From positions 992,001 through 1,056,000 of the forward strand of contig CP042469.1 in NCBI GenBank assembly GCA_015243575.1: a DNA stretch of 64,000 nucleotides, read 5' to 3'. Positions 44,214 to 54,500 of the stretch are shown piece by piece. Positions within the stretch are counted from its first letter, which is position 1; each line of letters opens with the position of its first letter. The translations under genes and the position numbers were made by a program. This stretch comes from Clostridiales bacterium (GTDB lineage Bacteria; Bacillota; Clostridia; Peptostreptococcales; Anaerovoracaceae). The notes beneath the pieces are model-generated. The model was not told the origin of the DNA and did no database searches. It saw only the letters and a program-made list of their open reading frames with translations.

Positions 44214-45812
44214 ATGCTGCATTTTAGGATGGACATGCCGTTGTACCTGATGGCAATGTACGGAAGCGTAATGATTGCCGTCGTTTTGTTGCTTCGGTTT
44301 TTTCTAAGGAATCGGTTGCCCAAGTTTGTTTTTCCTTTGCTGTGGAGTTTGATCCTTATTCGGCTTTTGGTTCCTTTTTCCCTTTCCAGTCCCCTTAGCG
44401 CACCAGTTCCACAATGGCAGATGCAGCTTTCAGAAGCTTCTGCTGTCTATGTGGTAGAAGATCAGCCAACCGCAAGGGAAAACACAAGTCCAGGCACTGC
44501 AGAAACTACTTCCGATGGCATGAACTACAGCTATGCAGAGCGCTCGGGCAGTTTGCTTACGGATGATCGGTCTCTTCTGATTGTCATCTTTGGTTTGGGG
44601 GTTTTGACAACAGCAGGAATCTTGCTATCACAGAAGCTCCAATATTCCCGCAAGCTAAAAAACAGTCTGCTGGTGGAGCATAACCAAACGATCAACGCAC
44701 ATCTTCGAGATATGGGTATGGGTCATATCCTTGTCTGTACCAATGATGAAATTGCTTCTCCGCTGGTGTGCGGGATTGTGAATCCTCGCATTTATCTGCC
44801 AGGGAGCATGGACTTCCGACAATCACAGCTGCTGAGACATATTCTTGCACATGAGACAATGCATATCAAGCGAAAAGATAACTGGCTCAAAATGGTGATG
44901 TTGATCGCTTTATGTTTTCACTGGTATAACCCGCTGGTGTGGATCATGTCAAAATATCTAGCATCAGACCTAGAGGCAGCTTGTGATGCTGCCGTGCTTA
45001 GACAAGTGGGTGATGACGAACGGCAAAGCTATGCCGTCAGCCTTCTTTCCATGGCGATTACCGGCAACCGTACCACATTGCTTTTCAGTGCCTTTTCCAA
45101 AACAGAGGTTGAGCGACGCATTAAAAATGTTCTAAGCTACAAAAATGCAACCGCGTTGATGTTGGCTCTCTCAATGCTTCTGATTTTTTTTAGTACCGTT
45201 GCTTTTGCCACAGGGGGGCAAGCACCGTTTTCATCATATCTTAGCAGCTATTGTGCGAGTACATCCTCACAATGGGCCGTCAAGGCAGAGCTTGCAAGAG
45301 ATATTTCTTTAGGCGAAAATGCAGGCCAGCGCGCAGACAATGTAATCTTTGATGTGCTGGAGAGAGATACGAGCAATGATCCTGAGGTTATTGCAAGGCA
45401 GGTAAAAGCAGCTCTTTCAAAAGAATTTGGTGTGGAAAAGGGTGCATTTCAAATTGGGGTTGATCTTTGCTTGACAGAAGAAGAAGTATCTAAGGAATAT
45501 AAAAACCAAGGAATCACAAAAGGGCAGGACGGGTTTTATCTGTACAAAGGTGAAGCGGTTCGAGTTTATCAGGATAAAATGCTTGGCTCAGTTCACACAA
45601 GAGAAGCAGGAATGGTAGATCTTTCTGTAAACAGAGATCGTTTCGGCCGGATCATATCGCTGACCGTTTTGAAAGAAGGCGACGCAGAGTTTGATCGGTA
45701 TACAAGAAAAATGGAGATAAGTCATAGATCTAACACATCATCAACAGATCAGGCCACTGCATCAAATCAATCTACGACCATAGAAGAAGATGGACAGGGA
45801 TTTTTTCGGTGA
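44214..45812 (+). CDS. BlaR1/M56-family membrane zinc protease with non-PBP sensor region
   Basis: A 532-residue protein with membrane helices at about 10-30, 37-57 and 119-138, then an M56 domain with HETMH at 213-217 and SDLEAACDAAV downstream. A last helix lies at about 314-332. The extracellular C-terminal part (about 335-532) shows no penicillin-binding SxxK/SxN/KTG motifs that I can see; it has a small folded region and a Ser/Thr-rich tail. So it should sense something other than beta-lactams by a classical PBP domain. It starts 1 bp after blaI. Confidence 0.88.
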   Translation: MLHFRMDMPLYLMAMYGSVMIAVVLLLRFFLRNRLPKFVFPLLWSLILIRLLVPFSLSSPLSAPVPQWQMQLSEASAVYVVEDQPTARENTSPGTAETTSDGMNYSYAERSGSLLTDDRSLLIVIFGLGVLTTAGILLSQKLQYSRKLKNSLLVEHNQTINAHLRDMGMGHILVCTNDEIASPLVCGIVNPRIYLPGSMDFRQSQLLRHILAHETMHIKRKDNWLKMVMLIALCFHWYNPLVWIMSKYLASDLEAACDAAVLRQVGDDERQSYAVSLLSMAITGNRTTLLFSAFSKTEVERRIKNVLSYKNATALMLALSMLLIFFSTVAFATGGQAPFSSYLSSYCASTSSQWAVKAELARDISLGENAGQRADNVIFDVLERDTSNDPEVIARQVKAALSKEFGVEKGAFQIGVDLCLTEEEVSKEYKNQGITKGQDGFYLYKGEAVRVYQDKMLGSVHTREAGMVDLSVNRDRFGRIISLTVLKEGDAEFDRYTRKMEISHRSNTSSTDQATASNQSTTIEEDGQGFFR

Positions 45813-45895
45813 TCAGAAAGCATTTCAAAAATCTTACGCAGAACGGAGCTAAGAAAGAGCCATAATTTACTAACTATATTTCTTGTTATATGGGT

Positions 45896-45902
45896 CATAT
45901 TA
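45896..45902 (+). promoter_or_regulatory. Possible sigma-G -10 element
   Basis: CATATTA resembles the CATAxTA -10 of forespore sigma-G promoters, as expected for a spore protein gene. The -35 region is not clear, and the element is only 9 bp from the Shine-Dalgarno, so a longer leader start is also possible. Confidence 0.25.
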
Positions 45903-45927
45903 ACTTGTATAAAGGAGGTGAATCAAA

Positions 45928-46134
45928 ATGGCAAGTACAAATACACCAGTAAAACCAAGTGCAAAGAATGGACTGAACAACATGAAAACTGAAATCGCCA
46001 GTGAACTCGGCCTGTCCAATTATGATTCCACAGACAAGGGAAATCTTACAGCTAGACAGAACGGCTATGTTGGCGGTTATATGACCAAGAGACTTGTTGA
46101 GATGGCAGAACAACAGCTGTCCGGCAAATTCTAA
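45928..46134 (+). CDS. Alpha/beta-type small acid-soluble spore protein
   Basis: A 68-residue protein with the family pattern: NNMKTEIASELGL (the GPR protease cleavage region) and GNLTARQNGYVGGYMTKRLVE. It coats DNA in dormant spores. A very strong AAAGGAGGTGA precedes the ATG. A terminator follows, so it is monocistronic, as is usual. It shows that the organism forms spores. Confidence 0.96.
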   Translation: MASTNTPVKPSAKNGLNNMKTEIASELGLSNYDSTDKGNLTARQNGYVGGYMTKRLVEMAEQQLSGKF

Positions 46135-46154
46135 AACGAAAAAATAAACAAGCA

Positions 46155-46190
46155 TTGAGGCATCCTAATGATAGGGTGCCTCATTATATT
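46155..46190 (+). terminator. Terminator after the spore protein gene
   Basis: GAGGCATCCTA (46157-46167) pairs with TAGGGTGCCTC (46172-46182) with one mismatch-tolerant pair, followed by ATTATATTT. Confidence 0.7.
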
Positions 46191-46348
46191 TACAGTTATA
46201 TTTCAGTCGTGTTACCATTTGGTTATACAAATAGATTTTTGTCGAATTTTCTGATATAATCTGCGGAGGTAATGCTAATTTTACAAAGGCATGTCAGAAA
46301 GCTGGCTGAAAAGTTTTCTGATGCGCACTACATAAAAAAGGGGGGTTT

Positions 46349-47740
46349 ATGACAAGAAAAATTAGTTCGGCAGCTGCAGTTATCTTCATAATGGTTTTTT
46401 TTACAATCATGGGAATAACAGCTGACGCAGCAACCACCGCTGACGTTAAGCTCGTAATAAATAACGAACAAGTATCAGCAGATGTAATGCCTTATATTCA
46501 GGATGGGCGAACCTTGGTTCCGGCAAGGGCGGTATTTGAAGCCCTTGGAGGTAAGGTGACATGGGATGAGATCAATTACATAGTTACTGTAGAGTATGAT
46601 TCTACCACCGTGATTCTTAAAATCAACGATAAAACCGCCGAGGTAAATGGGGAAAACAAAACTTTGGATGTTCCTGCCACAATCAATAACAGCAGGACCG
46701 TGATCCCTGCAAGATTTGTAGCAGAGGAGCTTGGATTTCTAGTCGGCTGGGATGAATCCACAAGGACGGTGACCATTAAATCACCTGAAACACCAGTAGT
46801 TCCTGAGTTCAAAGGCTATGTAACAGGAATTTCCGTGGAAGAGGGGAACTCAAAAACTGAAAATACAGTGGTAACGGTTCAATTGTCAGAGGCACTCAAG
46901 GGTACAGAGGATTATTCAACAACGATGCTGAGCTCTCCAGACCGATTTGCGTTGGACGTAAAAGGCTTTCAGTTGGACTCCAAGATATCTGACTTAGATT
47001 ATGAGCGGAAGGATTCACCCTTATCGACGGTAAGAACAGGAATTTATAATGAGAATACGGTGAGGGTCGTTTGTGATTTGAAGGAAGCGTCAAATCCGTC
47101 TGTAAATTTATCTCCGGACGGAAAAACTCTAACGATAACATTTCCAACCCTCAGTACCTACTTTAATCCGATGGAAGACGGAAAGCTTGTAGTGGTACTG
47201 GATGCGGGTCATGGAGAAGCGACAGCAGGAAAACAAAGTCCCGGCGGCTTGATGAAAGAATACGAATTTAACAGGGCTGTTGCGGCCAAAATGAAGACTT
47301 ATTTGGAGGCCGAGGGAATCGAAGTGCTGCTTACGGTAAATGATGATTCTGATCCAAGTCTTGCAGACAGATGTGAAAGTGCGAACAATTCTGATGCTGA
47401 TATCTTTGTCAGTATCCATGCCAATGCGTTCGGAAGCGGCAAAGATTGGACCAGCGCAAATGGGTGGGAGATTTACCATTACCAGGGCAGCGTATTGGGC
47501 AACCAGCTTGCTAAGTCCATTACAAACGCCAACTTTCCAGGACTCGGAATTCTTAACAGGGGTATCAAAACAGCGAATTTCTACGTGATCAAAAATACAT
47601 ATATGCCTGCGGTGCTTATTGAGCATGGTTTTTTTACCAATATTGATGAAGTCGAACTTTTGAGAAGTGATGAATGGAGAGACAAAGCAGCACGGTATAA
47701 TACACAAGGCATCGTGAACTTTTTGAGATCCTTCAACTAA
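46349..47740 (+). CDS. N-acetylmuramoyl-L-alanine amidase (Amidase_3) with stalk and AMIN domains
   Basis: A 463-residue exported protein: signal peptide to about residue 27 (ADA-A), a copper-amine-oxidase-N-like stalk (about 32-145; VMPYIQDGRTLVPARAVFEA and a second copy TVIPARFVAEELG), an AMIN-like domain (about 160-270) and Amidase_3 (about 282-463). Zinc ligands and catalytic residues lie in VVLDAGHGE, KEYEFN, VSIHANAF and LIEHGFFTN. It cleaves the amide between muramic acid and the peptide stem. AAGGGGGG precedes the ATG. The spore gene upstream suggests but does not prove a sporulation role. Confidence 0.95.
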   Translation: MTRKISSAAAVIFIMVFFTIMGITADAATTADVKLVINNEQVSADVMPYIQDGRTLVPARAVFEALGGKVTWDEINYIVTVEYDSTTVILKINDKTAEVNGENKTLDVPATINNSRTVIPARFVAEELGFLVGWDESTRTVTIKSPETPVVPEFKGYVTGISVEEGNSKTENTVVTVQLSEALKGTEDYSTTMLSSPDRFALDVKGFQLDSKISDLDYERKDSPLSTVRTGIYNENTVRVVCDLKEASNPSVNLSPDGKTLTITFPTLSTYFNPMEDGKLVVVLDAGHGEATAGKQSPGGLMKEYEFNRAVAAKMKTYLEAEGIEVLLTVNDDSDPSLADRCESANNSDADIFVSIHANAFGSGKDWTSANGWEIYHYQGSVLGNQLAKSITNANFPGLGILNRGIKTANFYVIKNTYMPAVLIEHGFFTNIDEVELLRSDEWRDKAARYNTQGIVNFLRSFN

Positions 47741-47801
47741 GGATGTCGATGTCAATCAGATACAAGTAAATGAATCAAGTAATGAATTGTGAAGATATCA
47801 C

Positions 47802-47849
47802 AAAACAGCGGAAGGTGCTGTGCGGATGCACAGCACCTTCCGCTGTTTT
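47802..47849. terminator. Bidirectional 22-bp stem terminator
   Basis: Bases 47802-47823 and 47828-47849 are perfect complements with a GGAT loop, with A-runs on the left and T-runs on the right. It serves the amidase gene and the convergent gene at 47947-48531. Confidence 0.85.
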
Positions 47850-47946
47850 CGTTGTCATATTAGTGTGTCTGGTAAAGCAAGAACCAATATATGTTCATCT
47901 CTAAAGCATCTGCTTGGCACCAGCTAGACTAAGCCTTCGCAGCTTG

Positions 47947-48531
47947 TTATTGTACCGGGCTCATATTGGAATCAATATATTGGGAGAGTCCATTTACGAA
48001 ATAGTTGGCCATTTGCGTCGCAACAGACAAGAGGGTTTCATAAATTTCTGCACTTTTTCGATCGTCTCCTGACAAAAGTGCATTTGCTTCATCAATGGTA
48101 AGGAGCAAATATCGAAAGAATAAGGCCCTCCATTCACTTTCCTTCCAAAATGGATTGATCTGAGATAAAATCATGGAGCTGTGATGAAGATTATGATGGA
48201 TCTGTTCCATATATCCATTCACTGCGTTGTCATCACCGTTCTTTTGTGCGTCGATCATTGCTTCAACAGAAGCAATATAATCGGAAAACATGGTTGTATA
48301 AGTATCCGCCATTTCATTGCCAAAATATAATCTTAGGATATTGCCAAACTCCATCGGCATTTGAGTTAATCTTAACCGCACTGCGTCCAGATCACTGAGC
48401 TCCTCAAAGCTGCTGATCATATAAGCTCGCATCCACCCAGCCAGATCCCGAAAGACCCATCCCGCCTGACGTATGGCATCCATCTCGCCTGTGTTGATAT
48501 CGGCTCCATTCAGTTCATTTTTATGAATCAT
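47947..48531 (-). CDS. Helical protein of unknown function
   Basis: A 194-residue protein I do not recognise. It is mostly amphipathic helix, with no signal or membrane segment. Notable are aromatic and His-rich stretches (QIHHNLHHSSMIL, FWKESEWRALFFRYLL), which suggest a four-helix bundle, possibly ligand- or metal-binding. The ATG at 48531 follows AGGAGGAACGA. It stands alone between terminators. Confidence 0.65.
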   Translation of the reverse strand: MIHKNELNGADINTGEMDAIRQAGWVFRDLAGWMRAYMISSFEELSDLDAVRLRLTQMPMEFGNILRLYFGNEMADTYTTMFSDYIASVEAMIDAQKNGDDNAVNGYMEQIHHNLHHSSMILSQINPFWKESEWRALFFRYLLLTIDEANALLSGDDRKSAEIYETLLSVATQMANYFVNGLSQYIDSNMSPVQ

Positions 48532-48669
48532 ACGTTCGTTCCTCCTGATAGAATTAATATAGTATATTACTATTGTGATCATGTTGCTATTTTGCCGATT
48601 GCCATGTATGCATCATCAAGATCTTTGGGGGAATCATTATGGTGAAACAATGGAGCCTTCCGGTAATGT

Positions 48670-48703
48670 AAGAAAGCATCCGGCAGCGGCCGGATGCTTT
48701 CTT
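48670..48703 (-). terminator. Hairpin after the His-rich protein gene
   Basis: A perfect 15-bp stem (48670-48684 with 48689-48703) with a four-base loop lies 19 bp after the stop on the minus strand. TTCTT ends the stem; there is no long T-run. Confidence 0.65.
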
Positions 48704-48722
48704 GGAATGGGATTTACCCGTT

Positions 48723-49310
48723 TTATGCTTTCTGATCCATTTTAATGATCGCTTGCTGTCCTGAGTAGGTCAGAGCTATGCTGCCGAGCTCCAGCTCAGG
48801 GATATCATATAAATAATCGTCATGATTTTCGGCTTGCGCTACTGTTTCCTTAAAGTAAGCATAGAGATCCGAGTTCTCATATTCGGAATAATTTCCATTT
48901 TCCAGAGGCTCTTCGTAGTCCAGTGTAAGGAAGCCTCTTTCTTCAAGGCTTTTCAATACTGCTCCCGTGCTTTTTACCACTTCCATAGAATCGGTTTTGT
49001 CTTTCAGATGAACCGGGGCCAAAGCCACTGATTCAAAATGGTTTGATTTTGTACTTTTGAGCACAAATCTTGTCAAAGGAAGGTAAGGGGTTTGAGCAAG
49101 CTGTATTAAAAATTCTGTTTCTTCAGCCGAAAGAGGTGCCGCTGATTTTCGGCTGGCACAGCAGCCGCCTCCGCAGCAGCCATGTCCGTGTGCATGATTG
49201 TGTTCATCGTGATCGTGGTGGTCATGATGATCGTGATCCTGGTGATCTTGTTCAGTGTGATGATGGCTACCGCTGCCGTGACAGCAGCCGCCTTTATGGT
49301 TATGGTTCAT
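48723..49310 (-). CDS. His/Cys-rich metal-binding protein of unknown function
   Basis: A 195-residue protein. The first 52 residues hold about 17 His and six Cys (three CC pairs, HHH, repeats of DHDHH type), a likely metal sponge or sensor tail. The remainder (55-195) looks like a small alpha/beta or winged-helix domain (LSAEETEFLIQLAQTPYLPL, STGAVLKSLEERGFLTLDYE) and lacks metal motifs. There is no signal peptide, so it is cytosolic. Neither the full architecture nor a function is known to me. Zinc, nickel or copper buffering or sensing is possible. Confidence 0.7.
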   Translation of the reverse strand: MNHNHKGGCCHGSGSHHHTEQDHQDHDHHDHHDHDEHNHAHGHGCCGGGCCASRKSAAPLSAEETEFLIQLAQTPYLPLTRFVLKSTKSNHFESVALAPVHLKDKTDSMEVVKSTGAVLKSLEERGFLTLDYEEPLENGNYSEYENSDLYAYFKETVAQAENHDDYLYDIPELELGSIALTYSGQQAIIKMDQKA

Positions 49311-49611
49311 TCGTATTCCTTTCTATCTATAATCAAAGTGAAACGCGGGTTGGATGGCTTTATAGTTATTATACCACTTTAATTTACATTTTGGGTAGGT
49401 TCGTGCGATTTTGGTTGGGTTAGGAATGTCTAACTAATTTCATTAGAATAACATATCCCCGGTGAAATTGTCAAGGGTACTGCAATGAAAGAGTACCGAT
49501 TATGCAAGAAAGGATTTTCTTGAATAATCATAAATAAATGTGGTATTATCAATATTACGTATCAGCAGAGGAAATTAGTACTGAAGCTGCCGGAAAAGGA
49601 GAGATTTTAGG

Positions 49612-50532
49612 ATGAATTCAATCATCGAAGTTAAAAACTTTACAAAAAAATATGGCGATTTCATGGCCGTAAATGATATTTCCTTTAACGTGGAGGAGGG
49701 AACGATTTTTGCGTTTCTGGGTCCCAATGGCGCAGGAAAAAGTACAACCATAAATACCCTGTGCACCATATTTGAAAAGACGACAGGCTCTCTTTCCATT
49801 AATGGGTATGATGTTACAACACAAAAAAGCGAAGTCAGATCATCCATCGGCGTGGTATTTCAAGATTCCACATTGGATGCAAAGATGACCATCGAAGAAA
49901 ATCTCAAAATGCATTGTGTTTTCTATGATATACCGAGAAGGGAAGTGGAAGAACGGATTCAATTTGTTTTGAAACTGGTTGATCTTCTAGACGAGCGTAA
50001 AAAGCCAGTTGCGGCGTTGTCCGGAGGAATGAAACGTCGGGTGGAAATTGCCCGGGGGCTGATTCATTACCCCAAGGTACTGTTTTTGGACGAGCCAACA
50101 ACGGGATTGGATCCGCAGACCCGTGCGCACATCTGGGAATATATCCTTAAGCTTCAGAAGGAACGAAATATTACAATATTCCTAACTACGCATTACATGG
50201 AAGAGGCGGAAATCTGCAATAAAATCGCAATCATTGATAATGGAGTCATCGTAGCCCATGATACACCTTACGCACTCAAAAAGACCTATACCAAGGACAC
50301 CGCTTATATTACGACGAAAAATTCCTCGGAGCTAGAGGAACAGCTGGTGCGCCATGATCTAAACTATGAGAAAAAGGACGGCTACTATAAAGTCGAGGCG
50401 GAAAAGATTGACTGCCTGCTGCAAGTCCTAAGCATCCATAAGGAGCATATCACCAATATTGAGATCAAAAAAGGTACCTTTAATGACGTGTTCCTTGAAA
50501 TAACAGGGAAAAAGATTAGAGAGGAGGCATAG
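49612..50532 (+). CDS. ABC-2-type transporter ATP-binding protein (DrrA-like)
   Basis: A 306-residue ATPase with Walker A GPNGAGKST, signature ALSGGMKRRVEIARGL, Walker B VLFLDEPTTGLDP and a C-terminal extension of about 80 residues typical of DrrA/CcmA-type exporters. It pairs with the permease two bases downstream. The 49311-49611 gap holds the divergent upstream regions of the His-rich gene and this operon, with no clear motif. Confidence 0.93.
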   Translation: MNSIIEVKNFTKKYGDFMAVNDISFNVEEGTIFAFLGPNGAGKSTTINTLCTIFEKTTGSLSINGYDVTTQKSEVRSSIGVVFQDSTLDAKMTIEENLKMHCVFYDIPRREVEERIQFVLKLVDLLDERKKPVAALSGGMKRRVEIARGLIHYPKVLFLDEPTTGLDPQTRAHIWEYILKLQKERNITIFLTTHYMEEAEICNKIAIIDNGVIVAHDTPYALKKTYTKDTAYITTKNSSELEEQLVRHDLNYEKKDGYYKVEAEKIDCLLQVLSIHKEHITNIEIKKGTFNDVFLEITGKKIREEA

Positions 50533-50533
50533 C

Positions 50534-51370
50534 ATGAATACAGTTTTTGCATTATGGAAGCGTGGGCTCAAAGCCTTTGTCAGAAATAGAACCGGTTTGG
50601 TTTTTTCCCTGATCTTTCCGCTATTCTTCGTCTATGTATTTGGTGCAATTTTCAGAACGGACTTTATCGATAACCCGATTGCATATATGCTTTCGGGAGT
50701 GATTATTACAACGGTTTTTGAAAGCTCATTGAATTTAGCTTCTTCCACAGTTGATGACATGGTGAGCGGATTTATGAAAGAGGTTCTTGTCTCTCCTGCA
50801 AAGAGAATTTCCGTAGCCTTTGGCCAACTTCTTTCGGCAGCGACAGTCTCAACGGTACAGGGTATTTTGGTGCTGGTGATCGGACTTTTTATCGGGATTC
50901 AATTTACTACATGGCTTACACCTCTGTTCGTCCTCTGTGCAATGATCAGTGTGGGGCTTGTTTTTTCCGGAGTTGGTCTTTTCATGGCCACAAAGGTTCG
51001 AAACGGGCAGACCTTTCAGATTGTCAAAACAGCCATAACCATGCCTTTGACCTTCCTTTCAGGGGCGTATATTCCGCTGGATATGCTGCCCGAATCTCTG
51101 CGTTTTGTGGCATATTTTAATCCCATGACCTATGCCACAGCTTTCTTTCGGATGGTCGTACTGGAAAAGACAGATCTGCCGTCTGCGCAGTTGGTAAGAG
51201 AAGGGCTGGCCATCGATATCGGCGGCTTTATCGTAACGCCGTTTTTATCGTTTGTAATTATCATGGTTATCGGCCTTATCTTTCTGTTTCTGGCTACAAG
51301 CTCCTTCGTAAGAACGGATTTCTCCCGTTTGAATCGAAGTGCGACTGACGCCAATGCGATATGGGGATAA
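50534..51370 (+). CDS. ABC-2-type transporter permease (DrrB-like)
   Basis: A 278-residue membrane protein with about six segments and the ABC-2 pattern (FVRNRTGLVFSLIFPLFFVY, FLSGAYIPLDMLPESLRFVAYFNPMTYAT). It forms an exporter with the upstream ATPase for an unknown substrate, perhaps a drug or lipid. GAGGAGG precedes the ATG. Confidence 0.92.
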   Translation: MNTVFALWKRGLKAFVRNRTGLVFSLIFPLFFVYVFGAIFRTDFIDNPIAYMLSGVIITTVFESSLNLASSTVDDMVSGFMKEVLVSPAKRISVAFGQLLSAATVSTVQGILVLVIGLFIGIQFTTWLTPLFVLCAMISVGLVFSGVGLFMATKVRNGQTFQIVKTAITMPLTFLSGAYIPLDMLPESLRFVAYFNPMTYATAFFRMVVLEKTDLPSAQLVREGLAIDIGGFIVTPFLSFVIIMVIGLIFLFLATSSFVRTDFSRLNRSATDANAIWG

Positions 51371-51569
51371 GGATCCCCTTAATTTACCTGATTATGAATC
51401 ACTGAATCGGGTATTAATTGGTAAGTACTGTAGCAGAAGGATCGAGAATGCGAAGAATTTTATACTGTACCTGGGCACTTAGTATAAAATGAGCAAGTAG
51501 TGCAACCGGCTTGACTGTCATCATGCTATTTTACTTTGTATAAATTATTTATTCAAAGGAGAATGAAAG

Positions 51570-54500
51570 ATGAAGCCAAAAAAGAGAAGTCCCGCACCAA
51601 TTGCATTCACACTGGTGTTAATGCTGTTATTTTCATTGGTTACCCCTGTATATGGGGATGAAATCCCCAAAGATGTCAGCGGTTATCTTCAGGATAAGTC
51701 GGTAACGCTGGCTCAGGGAGGCCATAATCTTGATCTGGAAGACGAGAACCTAAAAATAGACAGCGATCAGGATCTCGTTGTTGGGATTTCTTTTCGAGTT
51801 CCAATCATGAGTGATCCGCTTGAAAATGGAACCTATGTTGTGCGAAATGATACTGCGAGCTTTGAAGTAAGCAAGCAATTTGAGCTTATGTCCGGCGCAG
51901 GTCCAATCGTTTTGAAAGCAGCTGACGGAACAAAAGTAGGTACCTTAACCCTCACGACAGAGACTGTAGGCGCTACACCCAAGGTCATTGCCAATGTGAT
52001 TTTTGACGGTCAGGAAAGCGTTTTTGACGGAAGTGATCCCAGTCTTAATTCTGTTGCTTGCTTTTTCACCGCAACTTTGCGATATGATAAAACGGATCAT
52101 GATGGCGAAGAAGATGATGTGACGGTAGAAATTTTAGAGAGAAATTTTGTCGTCCATGTTCCTGAGGCCCCCGTTGAATATACCGTCATGAAATCGGGAA
52201 TCGCTAACCTGTCTGACAGACAGATTACATGGAGCGTGACGGTGGGAGCAGAGAAGGCTGGAAATCCAATTGACCTGAAAGATTACAAATTTGTTGATCA
52301 TTTAAGTCAAGTTGGCGGTTATGTTGCGGATTCGTTTCAAGTTGACGGCAGCGCCCCCGACTCTCCTCCTGATTATACGGACAATGTTTTGTCCTATCGT
52401 TTTCCAGAAGGCTCTGTGAGCCCGAAAACGATAACCTTTACGACAGACATTCCCGTGGGTAAGTACTATGGCAGCGGACAGCAGTCTATAACGAACAAAG
52501 CTGAGCTTAAGGACATCACCGATACGCTGAAAAAGGACGGCTCGGTTACGGTCAACTTTACTCCCCCCAAATGGATTGAGAAAACTGGCGTTGCCAGTCA
52601 ATCGTCTAGTACTGATCCGTACAATCCAACAGGCCGTTCCATCACCTGGACGATTACCGCAAACCACGAAAGAGCAAACCTGAAAAACGTAGAAATCACT
52701 GATATTTTATCAGAGAACTTAAACTTCATCTCCGCAGTCTGGGAGAAAGAAACCTCGCCAGATGTGTGGGAGGAGACGGGGCTTACCTTCAACTCAGCAC
52801 CCGCTGGAGGAAGGTACATTATTGGAGATATCCAATACAAAGGCAGGCTGGTCATCAAAGTCGGTGTCCCGGACGAAAGCAGTACGACTACAACTACAAG
52901 TTATAACAATCAAGCAAGCATTACATGGGATGGAGCACCCGGTACTGGAAATAACGGCGGTTTGAAAACCGGAGTTGTAAGTGTTTCCATTGGTTACAAT
53001 GCCATCTCTAAGACAGGAACGATCAATGCAAAGGATCGAACCGTTAATTGGACGGTTAAGGTGGATGCTAGAGGACAGGGAGCGCTGAATAACCTGAAGG
53101 TTTACGACCTATTGGTTTATGGAGACAAAGACAGTGGCTTTGATCCTGATACGGTTGTGTGGCCAGAGGGAATTTCTCCCGGCGTCATAAACTATTTCAA
53201 AAATAGTAATAACATTCGCTACGATCAGAAATACAACGGCAATTTCCTGAACAAAGGTCCATCGGATATATCTGCGCCCCATGTGTACACGATCATGCAG
53301 GATACTAAGCCGGTAGCTGAGCTGTTGGAGTTTTCAGATTTATCCAATACGCAGGTGAATGAATTTTCATTTGATACGATGGTATTAAATCCTGGAATCT
53401 TTGCCGGAAATACAAACGTGAAACGCGTAATCAATACGGCGGTTCTGTTCAACGGGGAAGCAAAGCTTGCTGAGGCTACGGCAGATCCCTTATATAATAG
53501 CAGAGTCCTTGCAAAAGAGATGGTCCATCGAAATGCGGTCAACCCAGTTGCAGGTGTCAACAACACGACAACAGATGCAGGAAGCGGTTTCAATTACATA
53601 GATAAATCAGTCATTTTCCGCCTCAGTGTCAATGCCAATGGACTGGATTTGGTCAACAGCCTGAAATCCGACGGATCGACTCTTGGAGCATTCACGGTAA
53701 CTGATACGCTGCCCGGAGGCTGGGAATTTGAGGAGATTGCTCCCGGAAAAGATTTTCTCATTTTCGAAGGAGTTCCGAATACCAGCGGTACCTTGCAAGC
53801 GACAGGCTCGCCTCTGGAAACCGTAAGTGGATTGGCAGCAGCTTTTAATAGAACACAAGATCCTCAAACAGCTGTATTTACTTTCCAGGAGTTGAACAAA
53901 CCTTATGTAATATTGGTTAAAGCAAAACCCAGTGATGAGATGCTGCAAGATTATTTTGACGGGAATAAGGGAACTACAGTCACAAATAATCTGACCATGA
54001 AAGCTGTTAAATGGCAGCCTGGTGTATCCGTAACGCGGTCTGTTTCCATCACAAGTAGAGTACTTGATAAAACAAGCGCACTTGCCGCCACAGGCGTAGC
54101 CAAGTGGACCGTTGAATATAAGCCTTACGATCTGTCGTATGAAGGAGAAAGAAGGATAGAGGATGTTCTGCCTTCCGGTCTGGAATTGAGAGTAGATGCC
54201 TCAGGCAATCTGGTAATCAGCGGTAATATCACGATGCAGGAATTGGTTCTTCAGAGTAATGGAACCTATGTGCCGGGAGCTGCTGTACCTCTGACTCTGG
54301 GCTCAGGCGGCAATCTTTCCTATGACAATGCTGAACGCAGGCTTACTTTTCACATACCGGATAACAGCAAAGGCTATCGTATCACTTATCTGACTGACGT
54401 TACCGGTGCGGTAGGAAGCGTTTGGAATCATGTATACCTGATCGGCGCCAGCGGTGAGGTGGAGGATCATTCTGGAGCATTCAGTATCTCAGAGCAGGAT

